A stretch of DNA of 64,000 nucleotides from Thereva unica. Taxonomy: Eukaryota > Arthropoda > Insecta > Diptera > Therevidae. The translations under genes were made by a program, and so were the position numbers. Each line of letters begins with the position of its first letter. Position 1 is the first letter of the stretch. Of the stretch, positions 1 through 9,749 are shown piece by piece. The DNA lies in assembly GCA_949987705.1 (NCBI GenBank), contig OX465285.1, positions 87,615,975-87,679,974 of the forward strand. Direction: 5' to 3'. The notes beneath the pieces were generated by a model that saw nothing but the letters and a program-made list of their open reading frames with translations, made no database searches and was not told the origin of the DNA.

Positions 1-400
1 AGCTATGGGTCAAAACAAACCGAAGGAACGAGCTGAAATTGCAGCGCTTTACATTGAAAATAATGGTTCAATTGTGAAAACTGTGCATGCTTATCGTCGA
101 GAGACGTTGTGTCGAAAAATGGTAAGTGGTATACTCTTTCTTCGGATTTAACGAAGTTAAGTTTATACCAGAAAGCTGGAGACCATTGAAGATCTCAAAG
201 TTAACATACGAACTGAAATAGCTGCTATAATGTCCGAAACGGTGGCCAACGTTATGGATGCCGGAAAAAGAGCTGCTTTTTGCGAATAGAATGGAGATGG
301 TTATTTAATCGATATTGTATTCGAAAACATATTTGAAATAAATGGTAGAGAAATCTTTTTCATTTGTCATAATCGGCTAAAATATGTCAGAGTTAGTCAA
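1..400 (+). mobile_element. Deleted mariner/Tc1-like transposon relic (N-terminal helix-turn-helix joined to C-terminus)
   Basis: Reading from the ATG at 5, the peptide (KPKERAEIAALYIENNGSIV and on to about 133) resembles the N-terminal helix-turn-helix found in DUF4817-type mariner relatives. After a stop and a shift, the sequence from 176 reads like the far C-terminus of such transposases: ETIEDLKVNIRTEIAAIM, then an in-frame stop, then NGDGYLIDIVF. The catalytic DDE/D core that should lie between them is absent, so this is an internally deleted, dead copy. The left end may extend beyond the window. Family assignment is by eye from motif memory. Confidence 0.6.
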
Positions 401-1590
401 TGACGAAATACCCAAGGTCTAGATAACACACCCCCAGCCAATCGTTGTCCCAATTTTGAAGAAAGGTGACAGTCGGGAATGCAAGAACTATCGCGGTATT
501 AACCTTCTTTCGATCGTCGGCAAAGTATTTACGAAAATCATACAATCGAGGCTACAGAAACATCGAGAGCAAACGAGCCGGAAAGAACAAGCGGAATTTA
601 GACCACATCGAGGATGTATTGATCAAATATTCGAACTCCGTCAATGGAAGAAAAAATTCGTTGCGGCAAGCGAAATGTCGCCGTTTTTATCGATTTCAAA
701 TTCGCTTTCAATTGCATTGATTGGAACAGCTTGTGGAGAGTCTTGGAAACCGAACACGTGCCATTGAGAATCATCCAACTCTCCAAACGTCGTACGATGG
801 CTCAACCAGCAGCGTTCGTATTCGAAGCGACTTATCCGAGGAGTTCCCGATTCAAACGGGTGTTTGACAGGGAGACGTCGCTTCGCCACTTCTCTTCAAC
901 GTGATTATGCGTGAAGCATTCAATGGACTACTCAGAGTTCGATAAGACGACGACAACTTAGTAACCGACTTAATGTTCGCCGACGATAGCGCCGTCTTCG
1001 CCAACATGGATGCCGAAGCAACGAACATCTTATACGACATTTCCCACATCGCCCAGTTATATGGGCTAAAAATCAATGTGGAAAAGACCAAAGTGATCAC
1101 AACGGACGGATTGAGGACCAGTCTTCACCACGATGGCACCCAAATCGAACAGGTTCCAAACAGCTCGGGGTAAATGCGATGTTTGAGGCAGATCCTCGGT
1201 GTCTCACTCCGCGATCGCCTTCGAAACGAGACAGTTGGACAAAGATGCGATCAGCAGGCACTGATCGAAGAAGAAATGCAAAAACGTCGACTACGGTGGT
1301 TCGGGCATGTTTGACGAATGGATGATAATCGCTTGCCACGTAAACTTCTCTGGCGAGACCGTCCCGCAGACTGCAGAATCCAGCGATTGGCACCGAAGAA
1401 AACGTGGCTGAAGAATATCGAGGACGACCTAAAAATCAACGATGATCAGTTAGCGAGGCTCGAGACGTCGCCGAAAACCGGCAAGAATGGAAACCGTGAA
1501 TAGAGTTCCAGACCCGACAGCAGCGGATCAAAGAACTCTATTCCGTTGCGGGGACCGCCAGCTATTGGATCAAAGAAGAAGAAGAATTAA
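400..1590 (+). pseudogene. Non-LTR retrotransposon (LINE) reverse-transcriptase relic
   Basis: Adjacent reading frames spell out successive RT blocks: PIVVPILKKGDSRECKNYRG from about 440, EQAEFRPHRGCIDQIFELRQ near 590-640, motif A as FIDFKFAFNCID near 690 (the Asp of the usual AFD is Asn), QGDVASPLLFNVIMREAF near 870-920, the catalytic FADD box at about 975, and YGLKINVEKTKV near 1060. The C-terminus QKRRLRWFGHV, an in-frame stop, RMDDNRLPRK and KKTWLKNIEDDL follow to 1500, with an AAAGAAGAAGAAG tail near 1573. At least two stops and two frameshifts kill it. The style resembles APE-endonuclease LINEs; the clade is not assigned. Confidence 0.85.
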
Positions 1591-1667
1591 CACGGAGAGT
1601 GTTGGACGAGAACTAAGAAATAAATCATAGAGATAGGCTCTTTGGCTTGAAACTCTAGTAGAATAAT

Positions 1668-1901
1668 TAACGAGCTGAATCACATCAACCAACCGATGAC
1701 ATGCGCTTCAATGGAGCGGGGAAGGGCTAAAGAAGATTATGCCAGGAAGAGTCAGGAATGGAAAGAGGGAGAAAATAGAAGGAAAGTTATTTAGGTGGGA
1801 AGGTGGAAAAGGCGAAGGGCCGTGGGGCTGGCCGGGATTCGAACCCGAGACCTCTGGGATGGCAGCCAGACGGCTTACTTCCTAGACTACCGAGGCCCCC
1901 G
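1668..1901 (-). mobile_element. tRNA-derived SINE, copy 1
   Basis: On the minus strand the head has a tRNA-like internal Pol III promoter: A box TAGTCTAGGAAG (one base longer than usual) and B box GGTTCGAATCC. A unique body follows that is clearly the same as in the copy at 6322-6725, including GCGCATGTCATCGGTTGGTT and CCCTTCCCCGCTCCA. It ends about 200 nt earlier than the other copy, so its 3' part is missing. The tRNA cloverleaf is too degraded to be a functional tRNA gene. Whether it still drives transcription cannot be judged. Confidence 0.85.
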
Positions 1902-1974
1902 CAATTTAATGTAACTTATTAATTTCTCCAACGAGCTTTCAATATTACTAGAAACTCTAGCTAATTTACATTGT

Positions 1975-2450
1975 GAACGTTGAAATCTCCCGCAGCAGCA
2001 ATTGGGGGGAGAACGGCTAACAAAGACCTCGGAAAGTGGTGGCACCCGATTTGTCACTTCTGTCAAGACCCGAGAAAAGTCACTGCAGACGAACACCTAG
2101 CAGACCTGTTAGCAAATCCTAATCCCACCTCCCCGCGGTGCCCCCTGGGGTTCTTCTTCGGAAGGAGCACCTTTGCTTTTCGAACAACGACACGAATCGG
2201 ATCATGGAATGTGAGAACACTGCTTGCTGAGGGACAGCTGGATGAAGTCATTAACGAAAGACTGGAATCCGCAAGGTTCCCGTCGAGTAGGAAGACCTAG
2301 AACAACGTGGAGGAGAACCCTACTAGAAGAAGCCGCAACAACTGGGAGATCCTGGTCGGAGCTAAGAGCTGTCGCGCAAAACAGAGTCCGCTGGAGGGCA
2401 ACTGTTTCCGCCCTATGTCCCATGAGGGATTAAAGGAGTTTAAAGAAGAA
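1975..2450 (+). pseudogene. Internally deleted LINE: endonuclease start joined to C-terminal tail
   Basis: The frame from 1980 ends in TRIGSWNVRTLLAEGQLDEV (about 2190-2250), the typical first strand of the APE-type endonuclease of LINEs. Without a gap the next frame carries KDWNPQGSRRVGRPRTTWRR and WSELRAVAQNRVRWRATV (about 2255-2430), which is the extreme C-terminus of the same type of element, followed by an AAAGAAGAAG tail. Almost the whole endonuclease, the RT and the linker are missing. This is a deletion derivative of a LINE, comparable to a non-autonomous retroelement. Confidence 0.75.
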
Positions 2451-2459
2451 GAATAGTTA

Positions 2460-5290
2460 CACATTTCAGGTAGAGATATCTTGAACATTTTATACTCCGT
2501 AGTAGTATATCGCAAAAATTTTTCTACATAATTCTTCTTTATTTAAAGAGGATTTTTATTTTTAATAATTTCTACTTTGTATCTGACAAACATTCACTAT
2601 AAATTAACAATTTTATTGTGCATAGAAAGGTCAGCAAAATTGCATCAATTATGCATGTCCCAATTCGTATAAAGGACTTTTGTGTATATTTGTTTTGTTC
2701 TCTCATTCCACACAATTCGTAAACAACTGTGTTTTTCTTCTTCTTTCTTTCATTTACCTTCAAAAACGTGTCATTGCTAAAATACCTTGTCAAAAAAAGA
2801 AAAACAAAGACAACAACAAAAAATTCCATCAAAAAATGTAAATTCGCTCGTTTCTATTCTTCACCAACATAAAATGTCCTGGAAAAAAAATATATTTTTT
2901 TGCAACCACTTAACAAGTAAAAAAAAGGAGTATTTTTTGTCGCTGTGCAATTTTACATCATTCACTATTTAGAGAAATGTTGGGCGAAAAAAAAATACAG
3001 AGGAGAGAAAGGAGAAAGGAAGCATTTTACTTCAGTTTGGTGGAAAACGTGTCATTTTCAGGAGCACTCACTACTAATGTATTTTAACGATCCTGGGACG
3101 CATCACACCGCAAATCCCAAACTATATAGCACAATGGCACATAACCACACTGTTCTCGGTGAGATGATGTATCGCTAACCAACAATAGCACAAGGACATA
3201 ATACCCCGCACCGAAACAAAAATCCTGTACTGTGTATCCTTGTGTCTCTCAGTCAATGAAAATGATATAAAAAAAAAATAAAACAAGTAAATGTAAAAAA
3301 TAAAAAAAAAACACAAAACAGGCAAAAAACATCATAAAATGCTCCCGCGGAAGTGTTTCCTTTGGAAGGACATAAAATAATATAAAGTAAAAAAAAAATT
3401 GATGCGAGAAGCATAAAAATAAAATACAGCGGGTGGAACGATCCAGGGGCATGCATGAAGGAGCCAGGACGAGAAGGATGCTTTAACCTTAAGCACCACA
3501 TGTAATGACTTCCCGCAAACAAACTGTGTCAATATAACGTGCACTCGCCGTGAATGCTAAGGAAGTCAAAGCGAAGGACTAAAGGTAGAGCTCCACCTTG
3601 GATATATATGTATATATGTATGTATGGCGTGGCCGGGGCAAAAAAAAATCTTACACATCCAGGATGTGAAGGCTGAGGTTGCCGCTGCGATGTAAAAGTG
3701 ATAGCCGGATTGAAAAGGGAGTCAAGGACATGATTAAACAATGTTCTTTGAAAGAATGTAGAACAACCGATTCCTTACTCGCTCCTTTTGTCTGATATTC
3801 ATTCCAAAGAAGCGATTCCGGTATATGTTTGTGTTGTAGCATATATATGTATGTATATCCATGTGTAAAATAATGTCAGATAAGGCACTTTTGGTACAGG
3901 GCATATATATACCGATACACGAAAGGACGTGCTCAGGACGACTAAAATCTTAAATTCCCCGGCAAGATGCTGTGATATACAAAATCTACTAAAATGTAGA
4001 AGAGATTCTCTTGCGCAGTGCTTCTGGTTCCGCTAAGAGCACAAGCATCCTTTAAAGTCCTTTTTATCTCTTTTACAGCAGGAAAGTAAAAAAAAATAAC
4101 GGAATAACACAGAAGAATGATTTTCCTCTTAACCTTTGCTCTTTGCGCTTGGATAAATCCTGCTATCCTTTTTCTGGCTTATAAAGGACTTTTATAATTG
4201 AAAATTTTAAAATCAAATTTTGTATCCGTTTTGCTGTTTTTTTTTCTCCGTTAGGATTTTGCTGCTTGTCGAAGAGGTTATGGAACTTGGCCTTATCCTT
4301 TAATTATGGAATGTAACTAGCTTCAAGGATTTTAAAGAGAAAGCCATAAAAGTGGGTTTAATAACTTTCCGAAATCTTGTCCTTTTTCACTTTAAAAAAA
4401 ACTTCATTCAATCAACAGGAAAAAAGCTCCCTCATCTTCTATCTCTCCCTCTCTTATCTCTCACTCTCTCTTTAATTTGTGTGCTTTTACTTTTAAATAT
4501 TTTATGTTCATTAACAAAAAAGGAACCTTAATTAACATCCGGTACAATTTCATTCGCGCTCCATGGCTCCCCACCACAATATGTGTGTTTTGTCCATGCA
4601 TAAACACACACACACCCACCCCCACCCAAAATTGTTCCTTCTAAATTTTCCGTTATGTTTATCTAAACTTTATTTGCGATATATAAACTTTGGGCCGAGC
4701 TTGCGAGTTGAGTTGAGTTAAGAGTAAATTTGATTTTCGAACGGCTTAACAAGCAATCTGAGGTGAACTGGATATGAACAATTTTTCATGTGTAGCAGGT
4801 AAAGGATGGCTGCTGCTGAGGGGAGTTTCCGTATGGAGTTTGCCCTTTAAAAAGGATATATGTGAAGGGATCTTGCTATGTCTTCAAAAGCAGAGGAGAA
4901 TCATGTAGCTGTGTGTCGTTAAAAGAGCTTAAAGCATTTAATTATTAATCTTAAGGATGTTATTTTGTTTTCATATGAATTTAAGTTGAATTTTGGAAAA
5001 GGATTCGAAGGGAATTTATTGATTTTGACTTGGTAGTAGTATAAAGGAGGTAGAAGTTGACAGTTGTAATTATAGAATGTGGTTACCGTAAGCTAGAGAA
5101 TCCAGGTTCGTTTCTGTTCTATTTCTATTTAATCTCTTAGCGTCTTAGTCTCTCGGTGTTCCGGTTATTTTCCTCTTATATTCGAAAGTTGCATTCGCAG
5201 TGATATCGATACTGACAATTTTCTGCATACTTTTAGGGTCATATTTTTTCAAGTGCTTGTATTTTATTTTGCATACTTTAAGGATCAATT
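2460..5290. other. AT-rich intergenic stretch, no gene recognised
   Basis: Only short chance ORFs with homopolymer-rich translations occur. There are A-rich tracts around 3270-3420 and short TATG/TATA microsatellites near 3602-3626 and 3841-3860. A CA/C-rich run lies at 4602-4628. The words AAGGAC and AAGGAT recur. No splice-flanked exon or RNA gene was recognised. Confidence 0.6.
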
Positions 5291-5454
5291 TTTGTAACTT
5301 CCCAGTATAGGGAAGTTATTGTAATCAGTCCGAAAATCGAAATCAAAATTTTCAACATATTTTCATTTTTCAAGGTCCCAAGAGCATTTTAAGCAAAAAT
5401 TTGGGTGGAAGTATGTGAGTGTGTGTGTGTGTGCGTACGTATGTGGTCATTTTT

Positions 5455-6030
5455 TAATGCACGATATCGCGCGAACCAAAAAAAATAACGACTTCGTTGA
5501 GGTGTCGTTAGAAGCGTATTAACGGAAATATAATCTGAAAAGATTTTTATAAAATTTGGTCGAGCCGTTTTTTGGTTGATGCGACATAAGTGATTTTTGT
5601 ACCTGCTCGATATCGCCCGAACCACAAAAGATATATCGACTCACTTGAGGTGCCGTTCGAAGCGTATTAGCGACAATATTATATGAAAAGATTTTTATAA
5701 TATTCGGTCGAGCCGTTTTTTTGGTTTAAATGACATAAGTGATTTTTGTACCTGCACTATATCGCGCGAACTATAAAAGATATCGACTTAGTTGAGGTGC
5801 TGTTCGAAGAGTATTAACGAAAATATGATCTGAAAAGATTTTCATAAGATTCGGTTGAACCGTTTTTTTATTTAAACGACGTTCGTGAATTTTGTACCTG
5901 CACGATACCGCGCGAACCAAAAACTATATATATTTTTTTGAGGTGCCGAAAGAAGAAAATTAACGAAAAAATTCTCTGAAAAAAATTTCATAATATTCGG
6001 TCGAGCCTTTTTTTTTGTTTAAATGGAAAA
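5455..6030 (+). repeat. Tandem repeat of about 147 bp, four units
   Basis: Four consecutive units begin near 5459, 5606, 5754 and 5901, each with a variant of GCACGATATCGCGCGAACC, then GAGGTGCCGTTCGAAG, TATTAACGAAAATAT, TCTGAAAAGATTTTTATAA and TTCGGTCGAGCCGTTTTTTT. The last unit is the most diverged. A GT microsatellite (5415-5435) lies just upstream. It may be part of a longer repeat that begins near GGGAAGTTATTGTAATCAG at 5310. No protein is encoded through it. Confidence 0.85.
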
Positions 6031-6321
6031 ACTTTGGATAAGTGTCAGAAAGACCTTAAATTGATAAGTTTTGCTAATATCTAATAAACTCGATGGAATG
6101 AGACCCGTTCTAAACGAAGTGATATTTTTTGGATTCTGCACAGCGATGGCTTTCCAAAAAAAAACATCACGTGTGGAAATTCGACACTCTTTAAAAATCG
6201 TCCAAAAATTTTGTTACGCTTTACAAGCATCGAATTGTTTTTTACGCGTGATACAGTTTCAGGAAATTGCGGTTCATCCCGGCATTTCCAGTAGTTACCG
6301 AAAAATTTGTTCTTTATGGTC

Positions 6322-6725
6322 AAGGGGCCTCGGTAGTCTAGAGGTAAGGCGCCTGACTGCTATCCCAGAGGTCCCGGGTTCGATTCCCGGCGGTGCCACG
6401 GTCCTAGCCTTTTCCACTTTCCCACCTACATAACTTTCCTTCTTTCTTCTTCCCCTCTTGACATTCCTGATTCCTTCTGTCATAGCCTTCCTTAGCCCTT
6501 CCCCGCTCCACCAAAGCGCATGTCATCGGTTGGTTGATGAGATTCAACTCGTTTCAGGAGGCATAACACTCCAGCGAGTTGTTTCTCGATGCCCCGATGC
6601 CAAAAGTCGCGATAGTAGTGGTTGGGAGTAGGTGGACTGAAAATATCGCGGGAAGGTTGTGGCTGTTCCTTCATCCCCGACTAGAGCTGCTGTTCGACAT
6701 TGCACTCTATAAGAAGAAAATAGAT
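6322..6725 (+). mobile_element. tRNA-derived SINE, copy 2 (longer copy)
   Basis: The head carries an A box (TAGTCTAGAGG, 6332-6342) and a B box (GGTTCGATTCC) at canonical spacing, inside a tRNA-like stretch ending GGCGGTGCCAC. The body, CTTTTCCACTTTCCCACCTA and onwards to GCGCATGTCATCGGTTGGTT, matches copy 1 on the other strand. It then runs a further 200 nt to an AAGAAGAAAATAG tail near 6710-6723. No convincing target-site duplication was seen, and the source tRNA was not identified. The tRNA folding is imperfect, so it is called a SINE and not a tRNA gene. Confidence 0.85.
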
Positions 6726-6779
6726 TGTCAACAGTATAAAGGGCCTTTCCTGAGAATCTACTCTTTCACATAAAAAAAA

Positions 6780-8890
6780 AAAAGTGTGACAAGTACTATC
6801 TCCGGAAAGCTTTGGAATCAATTTCCTACTAGGGCTAAAGGTATTACTATTTTGTAAGAAGACAGTTTATTGCGTCTACGTTCATCATATTGTGAAATCC
6901 CTCGGGTGGACCGAAGGGTTTGACCCCAACTAGTTTTCAATTGCTTCCATTTTATTTTACATACTTTAAAGGTCAAAATTTTTTAATTTTCATTTATAAA
7001 GAGGGGTTTACATCCCGAACACAAAGTGGCCCTGTACAAAATACAAGCACAAAGTTTCGTCAAGTGTAAAATTCGGGTTTCCTTATTATGAGTTTCATAT
7101 TCGTAATAAATGATAAATTTTCGTCATAATTGCGTAAGGGTGTCGAGGTTATAAATTGGATGGACAATTTCAATAGATTTTATTATTTGGGGCAGGGCCG
7201 GCGCTTGGTTTTTTTTTGCGCCCGGTGTAGTATGCATATTGCTGCTCTATCAGCTCTTCATTTTTTACAGTAGTGAAGGGCAATGCAAAAAGACGAACAC
7301 ACTCTGTGAAGTTCGTTTAATATATGAAAATGAATGCACGGGAACACTTTTTCAATTTTTTACCGCAGTGCCCCGTCCAATTGCGCCCGGTGCAGGTGCA
7401 CCTTTTGCACTTATGAAAGCGCCGCCCCTGATTTGGGGTAGAGTTTGAAACAATGAACGTAACTCTTGATCTGGTGCTGGGTGATCTATACATCATAGTG
7501 TACCTAGCTTGCATTTCCCTAAGGCTATGAAGTAGCTGGGTGGAAAAAATTGTGCACATAGACATATAGCGCACTTTCTACTACTGGGAGGGCTAGACGG
7601 GAATCTGACGGGAAATTTTAACTCGGGTTTCGATGTCCAGATCCACCTCCAAATATTCTGTCGCCTACCTAAATTCTACTAAAATGAATGTATAGGTTTT
7701 TAAAATGAGACTGCTAACAATGTTAAAGTCTGGGTAGTAATACAGATGAACCTAACGGCATTAGCCATGCTAATCCTGTTATCGGATAGCCAAGCAACTA
7801 TCTAGTGGTGACCATAATTCGTACGTACGGCCTTCTTAAATGCAGTGCCAGCGTGGGCAACGACTTTGAACAGAAAAGGAAATAGGAGTAAAACAAACTC
7901 TAGGTATAAGCTAAGTGCCCTTTGAGGATTTTGTGCCTACTGTACTACGTCAGATGGAGCTGCATATACCATAGCAGGAAGACGTCAATTATATTCTGGC
8001 GAGATAGAGATTTAAAGCCTGTACAACCAGGAATATGAGAGGGTCTCAAGCTGGCTCAACAGATTGAGGCACGAAGCCAGTCGATCGCAACATAACAAGG
8101 GGAAGGGTGAGGCGAGTTTACTACTTTTTACATTTTTTTTCTGAATGTCAACTTTACTATTTTTACGCCCTGATTTAAGAAAAGAAAATCTTTAAACATG
8201 ACGAAAATTAATGAAAAATTTAAATACAAACGAAATGACATGGGTCAAAAACGTAAACGTCACTAACTAAATGTGTGTCTATTCCCCCTCCCCTATTCGT
8301 TATATAAGTAATTAAATGATGCTAAATTCTCAACCTTTTAAAATCCGACCCCAAAACTTGAGAGAGAGATGATAATGAATAGAGAAGTTCTCATGCTACA
8401 ATCAAGTGTCGCCAGATTAAAGGAAAGATTAATAGTGTGTCGTTTGTTGATTGTGATTATTTGGTAATTTGTCAAACGGAATACGGAATTAATTATTAAT
8501 TTATGATTTGTTAATTAAAATTTTATCAGCTGTCTTGTAATTTATTTAAAGTTTGCTGATGATTTATTGCTTAGGTAGGGTTTTGTTTTTAGTATAGTAA
8601 ACTCAAGGAATATTTTGGGGAAAATAGGAATGTGGAGAATATGTCCGTTTTGGAAGTAACTTTTATTTAAGAGTATCTTGATTTATTGTTAGATGGTACC
8701 GTAATGACATAATAATTTGTTATAAAATATGCGGTAAACTTAAGAAAACTAACACAAGAAAATTACGAACACACATCTGCTTAAACAATTAAATTTTCTT
8801 AATACCACCGATAGTGTGGGTACGGGTATACAACTTAAAACGTCCTGAGATTAAAAGAATGGGAAAGAGATTAAAGGGGATATTTGTTGC
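6780..8890. other. Intergenic stretch with one dispersed repeat, otherwise nothing recognised
   Basis: The segment 7188-7270 (CAGGGCCGGCGCTTGG, then TTGCGCCCGGTGTAGTATGC) has a diverged inverse copy at 59030-59100 and so belongs to a dispersed repeat. The rest, including 7700-8110, shows broken short frames with no recognisable domain. From 8150 the sequence is AT-rich and featureless. Confidence 0.5.
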
Positions 8891-8904
8891 AAAATGTCAA
8901 TGAT

Positions 8905-9000
8905 ACCTGGTTCAGTAAGCAGCGTTCGCATTCGAAGCGACTTATCGGAATTCCCGATTCAAACACATGTACGACAAGGTGACGTCCCTCTCACTGCAAC
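8905..9000 (+). pseudogene. Small LINE RT fragment related to the 400-1590 element
   Basis: The peptide SSVRIRSDLSEFPIQTHVRQ followed by GDV is nearly the same as the frame-corrected block at about 805-875 of the first LINE relic. The DNA is also similar (CAGCGTTCGCATTCGAAGCG against CAGCGTTCGTATTCGAAGCG). It is the strand just before the RT motif B region. The open frame continues to 9271, but the following residues do not look like RT. Confidence 0.7.
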
Positions 9001-9319
9001 AAACCTCTCAGCTATAAGTTTCAACAACTTTCTGCTGGAGATTGTGCATATGAGATTTCGAGAATGCTGTACATTACCCTGTAGAATTTTTAAGTACTCT
9101 TATCCCACTAGGAATTCCACTTCACGTCCTCTACCTCAATTTTGGCGCTCCAATCATGCTGCTGTGCAATTTAAAGCCTGTGTGAAACTGTGCAGTGGAA
9201 CTAGGCATCAGGTGAAACCTCTGTACAAACCTGTAATCAAAGGCAAGAAAATCATAGCCGTCAATCAGTGAGAAATCGTCTTTATCTCCCGAATTCTTCC
9301 GCTTACAACTTTTTACTTT

Positions 9320-9745
9320 AAAAGGTTACAGTGTTAAAAGCTTTTTAAAGCTATAAAAAGCTTTTAACGTTTTAGAATAAAGGCTTTTAAGCTTTCAAAA
9401 GCTTTTAAGGTTTTAAAAGCTCTTAAGCTTTTAAGCTTTTAAAAGCTCTTTACCTTAAATCTTAGACTCCAATCAGAAAATATACTAGATAATGTTGTTT
9501 ACCGAGTGGTACAAATATGAGATATTGAAAGAATAGTCTTTTTTAAGCTTTTTTGGCTTTTAAGCTTTCAAAAGCTTTTAAGGTTTTAAAAGCTCTTAAG
9601 CTTTTAAGCTTTTAAAAGCTCTTAAGCTTTTAAGCTTTTAAAAGCTCTTAACCTTAAATCTTAGACTCCAATCAGAAAATATACTAGATATGTTGTTTAC
9701 CGAGTGGTACAAATATGAGATATTGAAAGAATAGTCTTTTTTCTT
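9320..9745 (+). repeat. AAGCTTTT-rich simple repeat with a ~173-bp tandem duplication
   Basis: A region of alternating AAGCTTTT and AAAAGCTT words (self-complementary, containing HindIII sites) surrounds two copies of a longer segment. Copy 1 is about 9382-9545 and copy 2 about 9555-9742. Both run from GGCTTTTAAGCTTTCAAAAG through CTTAGACTCCAATCAG and ACCGAGTGGTACAAATATG to GAAAGAATAGTCTTTT. Copy 2 has one additional AAGCTTTT block. The high similarity suggests a recent duplication. Confidence 0.85.
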
Positions 9746-9749
9746 GGGT

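Noticed and set aside
6327..6402. tRNA gene
   Set aside because: Good A and B boxes, but stems do not pair well and a related copy with the same non-tRNA body lies at 1668-1901. It is a SINE head.
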